A stretch of 64,000 nt of DNA from Bacteroidota bacterium (lineage in GTDB: Bacteria; Bacteroidota; Bacteroidia; Chitinophagales; BACL12), in assembly GCA_016706865.1 (NCBI GenBank), contig JADJIS010000003.1, positions 434,001 to 498,000 of the forward strand, in the 5' to 3' direction. The notes below the pieces were generated by a model. That model had not been told where the DNA came from. It ran no database searches and was given only the letters and a program-made list of their open reading frames with translations. Shown piece by piece: positions 60,508 to 64,000 of the stretch (position 1 is the stretch's first letter; the number at the start of each line of letters is the position of its first letter). The translations under genes were made by a program, and so were the position numbers.

Positions 60508-61239
60508 ATGAAGCTATACATTTTTCTTATTCTTTTATTTCATACATTAAGTTCACATTCACAAATATTTAATGGTCCTGCTGATATGTATGGAGGCGAT
60601 AAAAAACAAATAAAGGATTCATTAAAGGCAGTAGAAAAAAGCTCAAAATTATATGTGGTACCTGCAATTTATTTAGTGAATTCCAGCGATTTAACCAAAC
60701 GTATTGAATTAGAATCAAATATTGGATTTAGTGTTGAATATGCAGAGGCTGTCAGCGATACTTTGTATAATATGAAAAAAACTGAAGTTGGAGGTTTTAT
60801 TAAGTCGATTGATGATGATTTTTTTGTAATGAATGTTACCAGTGTAACTTTTAATTATTTAGATACTGTTGATAACAATTATTATGATTATATCAGAACA
60901 GATCAGTATAATACTGTACTACCTGATTATAGTCGTATTGATCTTTCAACTCAACCCATAATAACACGACAAAGTGGCTTCCAAATGGGAATGGAGAATT
61001 TTGCTGGTGCTGCATTAACAATTTCCTCTATTTCGGCCCTTTTAATTTCTCCGTTAATCAGCATTCGTTATAAAGAAGGAGGATTTAATTCCAATCTCTA
61101 TTTTAAAGCCGCAGGATTCAGTCTTCTAGGCGCAGCTTTAACAATCCCGCTATTTATTTATTCAAGGGAAAGGCATTATTTAATTCAGCCTAAAGGGACG
61201 GTTTCTAGCGGTGATTACTGGTATCTTGAGGAGCAGTAG
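60508..61239 (+). CDS. Hypothetical envelope protein
   Basis: 243 residues. A short signal sequence (MKLYIFLILLFHTLSSHS) precedes a mostly soluble domain (KLYVVPAIYLVNSSDLTKRI, FFVMNVTSVTFNYLDTVDNN) and then two hydrophobic segments (AALTISSISALLISPLISIR and AAGFSLLGAALTIPLFIYSR, about 165-225). I do not recognise a family. It is close downstream of the DUF721 gene but with a 105-bp gap containing an array, so independent expression is likely. Confidence 0.72.
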   Translation: MKLYIFLILLFHTLSSHSQIFNGPADMYGGDKKQIKDSLKAVEKSSKLYVVPAIYLVNSSDLTKRIELESNIGFSVEYAEAVSDTLYNMKKTEVGGFIKSIDDDFFVMNVTSVTFNYLDTVDNNYYDYIRTDQYNTVLPDYSRIDLSTQPIITRQSGFQMGMENFAGAALTISSISALLISPLISIRYKEGGFNSNLYFKAAGFSLLGAALTIPLFIYSRERHYLIQPKGTVSSGDYWYLEEQ

Positions 61240-61341
61240 GTGTTACCTAGTTTATAGTATTTAGACCCAGGCCAAAATATTTTCCGATCAAATGTACTTA
61301 TTTTACCCCATTTGCGCTAACACATTTCTTCTATACTTTTA

Positions 61342-61731
61342 TTAAACAAAACTATGTTTTTCTGCAACAAACTTAATAAACCAGATCGAAAAAATTATAT
61401 AACTAATATTAATTATCGAATAAATTATCTTTCTACTTATGGATAATTTTTTGCAATTCGCAATGAAACGAAGGTCGCCGTCATTTTTACCATAAAATTT
61501 AATATTAAAAACGTAAATTGCTATGAATCCTAAAAAAAGTATTATTTTAAATTCTGACCCGAACTGAACTAAATAGAGAAAAAGGGTAAAAAGGTTTAAT
61601 ATCTGTGGGATCGTCAAAAAAAATATGGTTATGCTGGAATGACGATCCTTATCCATCCACCATATATTTTTAATGGGTACATAAAACATATAAAAATAAA
61701 ATTCATACAATTCCTTTAATATATTTATCAT
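61342..61731 (-). CDS. Hypothetical membrane protein
   Basis: 129 residues with three or four hydrophobic segments (SSITIFFLTIPQILNLFTLF, FKIILFLGFIAIYVFNIKFY, IIYSIINISYIIFSIWFIKF) and a conserved-looking YGKNDGDLRFIANCKKLSIS loop. The N-terminus is aromatic-rich (YEFYFYMFYVPIKNIWWMDK). The composition is that of a real small membrane protein, but the family is unknown. It is convergent with the 60508 gene and divergent from phhA. Confidence 0.7.
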   Translation of the reverse strand: MINILKELYEFYFYMFYVPIKNIWWMDKDRHSSITIFFLTIPQILNLFTLFLYLVQFGSEFKIILFLGFIAIYVFNIKFYGKNDGDLRFIANCKKLSISRKIIYSIINISYIIFSIWFIKFVAEKHSFV

Positions 61732-61837
61732 CAGAGGACATCCATTTAATTATATTCAAATTTTCATACGTATTGTAATAAAAGTTTAAAATAATATTTA
61801 AGTATTAATTCGAAGCAATTCGCTTCAATGTTTCAAA

Positions 61838-61867
61838 CTGCCCACTGCCCACTGCTCACTGTTGACT
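61838..61867. repeat. CTGCCCA heptad array
   Basis: Heptads CTGCCCA, CTGCCCA, CTGCTCA, CTGTTGA, followed by CTTGTT. Reverse complement TGGGCAG corresponds to the CAGTGGG family at 33401-33435. It lies in the 256-bp gap before phhA. Confidence 0.9.
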
Positions 61868-61987
61868 TGTTACATACTTCAAAAATGTGAAACCTTTGTT
61901 AACTATTACACCTTTATTACAAATATATGCAACATCCCACCCCTTTTTTCCGTAAATTAGCGTTTGATAAAGAACACAGCCGAAATT

Positions 61988-62755
61988 ATGGAGAATCTAA
62001 CAATAGAAAAATTAACCCAGGACTATACACAATACACCCCCGAACATTTTAAGGTTTGGGAAATACTATTCGATCGCCAAATGGCCTTGTTAAAAGATCG
62101 TGCGGCTCAGGTGTTTATGGATGGCATTGAAACCATTCACTTTACTGCCGACTCCATTCCGAAATTCGACGAATTTAATATCAGATTAGACACACTTACA
62201 GGATGGAATGCAGTTGTGGTGCCCGGACTCATCGGCAACAAAGAGTTTTTCGAATTACTAAAGAACCGAAAATTCCCTGCAAGCACCTGGTTGAGAACCA
62301 TGGAGCAATTGGATTATCTGGAGGAACCTGATATGTTTCACGATGTATTTGCCCATCTTCCGCTTTTAACCAATAAGACATATTGTGCATATTTATACGG
62401 CTTGAGTAAAATAGCACTCAGTTATATCGATAATCCCGTGGGAGTAGAACTTATTTCAAGAATCTACTGGTATACCGTGGAGTTCGGCTTAATTCGCGAC
62501 AACGGATTGTTGCGCATTTATGGTTCCGGAATATTATCCTCCCAAGGCGAAAGTATTTATTGTTTAAAATCAGGAATTCCCTCCAAACGATTGGATTACA
62601 ATCCCGATAAAATTTTAGATACTCCTTATATCAAGGATAAATTTCAGGCAACCTATTTTGTAATAGATTCCTGTCTCGATCTTTTCGAAAGTCTCCCCGA
62701 CATTGAACAAGGAATTATCAAAAGAATCGAACATCCTGAACTCTTTATTCCCTGA
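61988..62755 (+). CDS. phhA: Phenylalanine 4-monooxygenase
   Basis: 255 residues from ATG 61988 (an in-frame TTG at 61964 is less likely). Converts phenylalanine to tyrosine using tetrahydropterin and O2. The iron ligands are complete: His118 and His123 in DMFHDVFAHLPLL and Glu165 in YWYTVEFGLI. Pterin/substrate-binding elements include PASTWLRTMEQLDYLEEPD, IYGSGILSSQGESIYCL. The length fits the monomeric bacterial enzyme without regulatory domain. It is single and followed by a tandem repeat region 36 bases after its stop. Confidence 0.96.
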   Translation: MENLTIEKLTQDYTQYTPEHFKVWEILFDRQMALLKDRAAQVFMDGIETIHFTADSIPKFDEFNIRLDTLTGWNAVVVPGLIGNKEFFELLKNRKFPASTWLRTMEQLDYLEEPDMFHDVFAHLPLLTNKTYCAYLYGLSKIALSYIDNPVGVELISRIYWYTVEFGLIRDNGLLRIYGSGILSSQGESIYCLKSGIPSKRLDYNPDKILDTPYIKDKFQATYFVIDSCLDLFESLPDIEQGIIKRIEHPELFIP

Positions 62756-62790
62756 ACATCCAATTTTTTTGGTGATGCGTGGTAAAAAAT

Positions 62791-63302
62791 AATAACCACA
62801 AAGCACAATGGAACACACAAGGGACACAAAGTGTTATTTGTATTTATAGTGTTCTTTGTGGGTTTCCTTGTGTCCATTGTGGTAAAAAAAAATAACCACA
62901 AAGCGCACAATGGAACACACAAGGGACACAAAGTGTTATTTGTATTCATAGTGTTCTTTGTGGGTTCCCTTGTGTCCTTGTGGTAAAAAAAATAACCACA
63001 AAGCGCACAATGGAACACACAATGGACACAAAGTGTTATTTGTATTCATAGTGTTCTTTGTGGGTTTCCTTGTGTCCATTGTGGTAAAAAAAAATAACCA
63101 CAAAGCGCACAATGGAACACACAAGGGACACAAAGTGTTATTTGTATTCATAGGGTTCTTTGTGGGTTCCCTTGTGTCCCTTGTGGTAAAAAAAAATAAC
63201 CACAAAGAGCACAAGAGAACACACAAGGGACACAAAGTGTTATTTGTATTCATAGTGTTCTTTGAGGGTTCCCTTGTGTCCCTTGTGGTAAAAAAAAATA
63301 AC
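62791..63302. repeat. 100-102-bp tandem repeat, five copies plus a partial one
   Basis: Units begin with AATAACCACAAAG at 62791, 62891, 62991, 63093 and 63195 and a truncated start at 63297; lengths 100, 100, 102, 102, 102. Each unit is itself an imperfect palindrome: CACAAAG-GCACAA-GGAACACACAAGGGACACAAAG mirrors TTCTTTGTGGGTTCCCTTGTGTCC-TTGTGG around TGTTATTTGTATTCATAG. Both strands therefore give long open frames with the same repeat peptide (NTLCPLCVPLC), which I do not accept as genes. The rest of the 803-bp gap (63303-63559) shows nothing I can name. Confidence 0.96.
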
Positions 63303-63559
63303 TCTATCGCATTTGAGCACACCGGTATCTTTTATTAAATTTGAGTTAGCACAATAATTTGGCACAAGATTTCGTATTTGTGTGTAATATGAATAAAAAC
63401 CACGTTGCCGGATGTTTATAATACTGTACATCAGGCAATTACTTAACTAATAAGTTATACGATTATAGCCAATATCTCTACGCTTTTAGCTGTTTATTTG
63501 TATTTATAATTTAGGCAAGCTGAATCAATATTGTAAATTTATTTAAATAGATACTAATT

Positions 63560-64000
63560 ATGGTTTTATCATTCATTCTGCAGATACAAGACACAGCTGT
63601 GTCAACACTTACCACTCCCGCTGTTGAACCAGTGGAAAAATTGAGAATATTTGAACTTCTTGCAAAGGGTGGTCCGGTAATGATACCGATCGCAATTTTG
63701 TTGGTGATCACAATTTATGTTTGGATATATAAATTTATCACCATAAATGCACAATCAAAAATTGATAACAGATTAATTCCGCAGGTAAGAGATCAACTCG
63801 TTTTAGGAAATTTAAAGTCTGCAAAAGGATATGTAGCAAATGTAAATACTTCCGTAGCCAGAGTTGTTGACACAGGTTTGGACATGGTTGGTAGTCCGAT
63901 GAATGAAGTGGAATCCGGTTTGGAAACTGCTTCCAATATCGAAATTCTGGAAATGGAAAAACATATGGGTGTGTTGAGAATTGTTGCAGGTATAGCTCCC
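63560..64000 (+). CDS. exbB: MotA/TolQ/ExbB proton channel family protein, 3' end cut by window edge
   Basis: From ATG 63560 the frame reads on to the window end (147 codons) without stop. The N-terminal region LRIFELLAKGGPVMIPIAIL followed by LLVITIYVWIYKFITINA is the first transmembrane helix of ExbB-like proteins, and the soluble loop contains QVRDQLVLGNLKSAKGYVAN, ARVVDTGLDMVGSPMNEVES and NIEILEMEKHMGVLRIVAGIAP, the start of the TM2 region (LRxxAxxAP). ExbB, with ExbD, energises TonB for outer-membrane receptors, such as the one at 44128. The helix order and the ALRTIAAIAP-like end make the assignment secure, although TolQ cannot be wholly excluded. Confidence 0.9.
   Translation, partial: MVLSFILQIQDTAVSTLTTPAVEPVEKLRIFELLAKGGPVMIPIAILLVITIYVWIYKFITINAQSKIDNRLIPQVRDQLVLGNLKSAKGYVANVNTSVARVVDTGLDMVGSPMNEVESGLETASNIEILEMEKHMGVLRIVAGIAP

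Noticed and set aside
62653..63338. Several long open frames on both strands with cysteine-rich repeat peptides
   Set aside because: They are translations of the 100-bp tandem palindromic repeat and exist on both strands for that reason.

Overview
The window is AT-rich chromosomal DNA from a member of the Bacteroidota, most likely an uncultured or environmental gliding-type lineage (Chitinophagales, Saprospirales or Flavobacteriales grade; I cannot place it further). The evidence is: many secreted proteins ending in a type IX secretion (T9SS) type A sorting domain; TonB receptors with an N-terminal carboxypeptidase-regulatory-like domain; several TANNTTTG (-7) promoter boxes; and families typical of this phylum (the BT_3928 DoxX type, GSCFA, DUF4382, the DUF721/RecF/TPR/RibH neighbourhood). 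No phage, CRISPR array, transposase or plasmid function was found.

Layout. 1-4.6 kb: folate synthesis (folP, cut by the left edge), a DUF1599 protein, a DoxX/thioredoxin-like membrane protein, an oligopeptide-type ABC permease and shikimate kinase. 4.6-7.6 kb: a phosphoribosyltransferase and a secreted subtilase. 7.6-12.4 kb: a two-gene Fe-S electron-transfer pair followed by envelope proteins. 12.4-20.2 kb: T9SS proteins, an FKBP lipoprotein, an RDD protein and a plug-only TonB-like protein, separated by dense repeat arrays. 20.3-24.8 kb: two tandem formylglycine-generating-enzyme-like lipoproteins, then pyrR-pyrB. 24.9-36.9 kb: acyltransferase, a thioredoxin-fold T9SS protein, a vanadium haloperoxidase/PAP2 lipoprotein, an MCE lipoprotein, a YbjN-like protein, an ECF sigma factor with a membrane partner, a hydrolase and DUF4389. 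37-43 kb: recX, a 167-bp triplicated repeat, a GH8 glucanase and a three-gene cluster with an LMW-phosphatase-like protein. 42-50 kb: a TonB receptor flanked by two paralogous T9SS beta-helix proteins, with an arsenate-reductase-like protein lacking its cysteine nearby. 50-64 kb: GSCFA, rmuC, DUF1345, DUF4382, tRNA(CAU), an MBL hydrolase, ribH-TPR-pdhA, recF-DUF721, phhA and a truncated exbB at the right edge.

The most unusual property is the intergenic DNA. It is packed with tandem arrays whose unit is usually 7 bp. At least seven different unit families occur (AGAACCC, TTGATAA, TCTCAAT, TCCTATG, CAGTGGG-like, GAGTAAT, GTATTTA), plus 6- and 8-bp relatives. About ten arrays begin 0-25 bp after a stop codon, and in one gene the array supplies the last codon and the stop. 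The arrays are interleaved with REP-like hairpin modules that recur tens of kilobases apart. They resemble in form the heptanucleotide STRR sequences known from cyanobacteria, but I know of no described function here.
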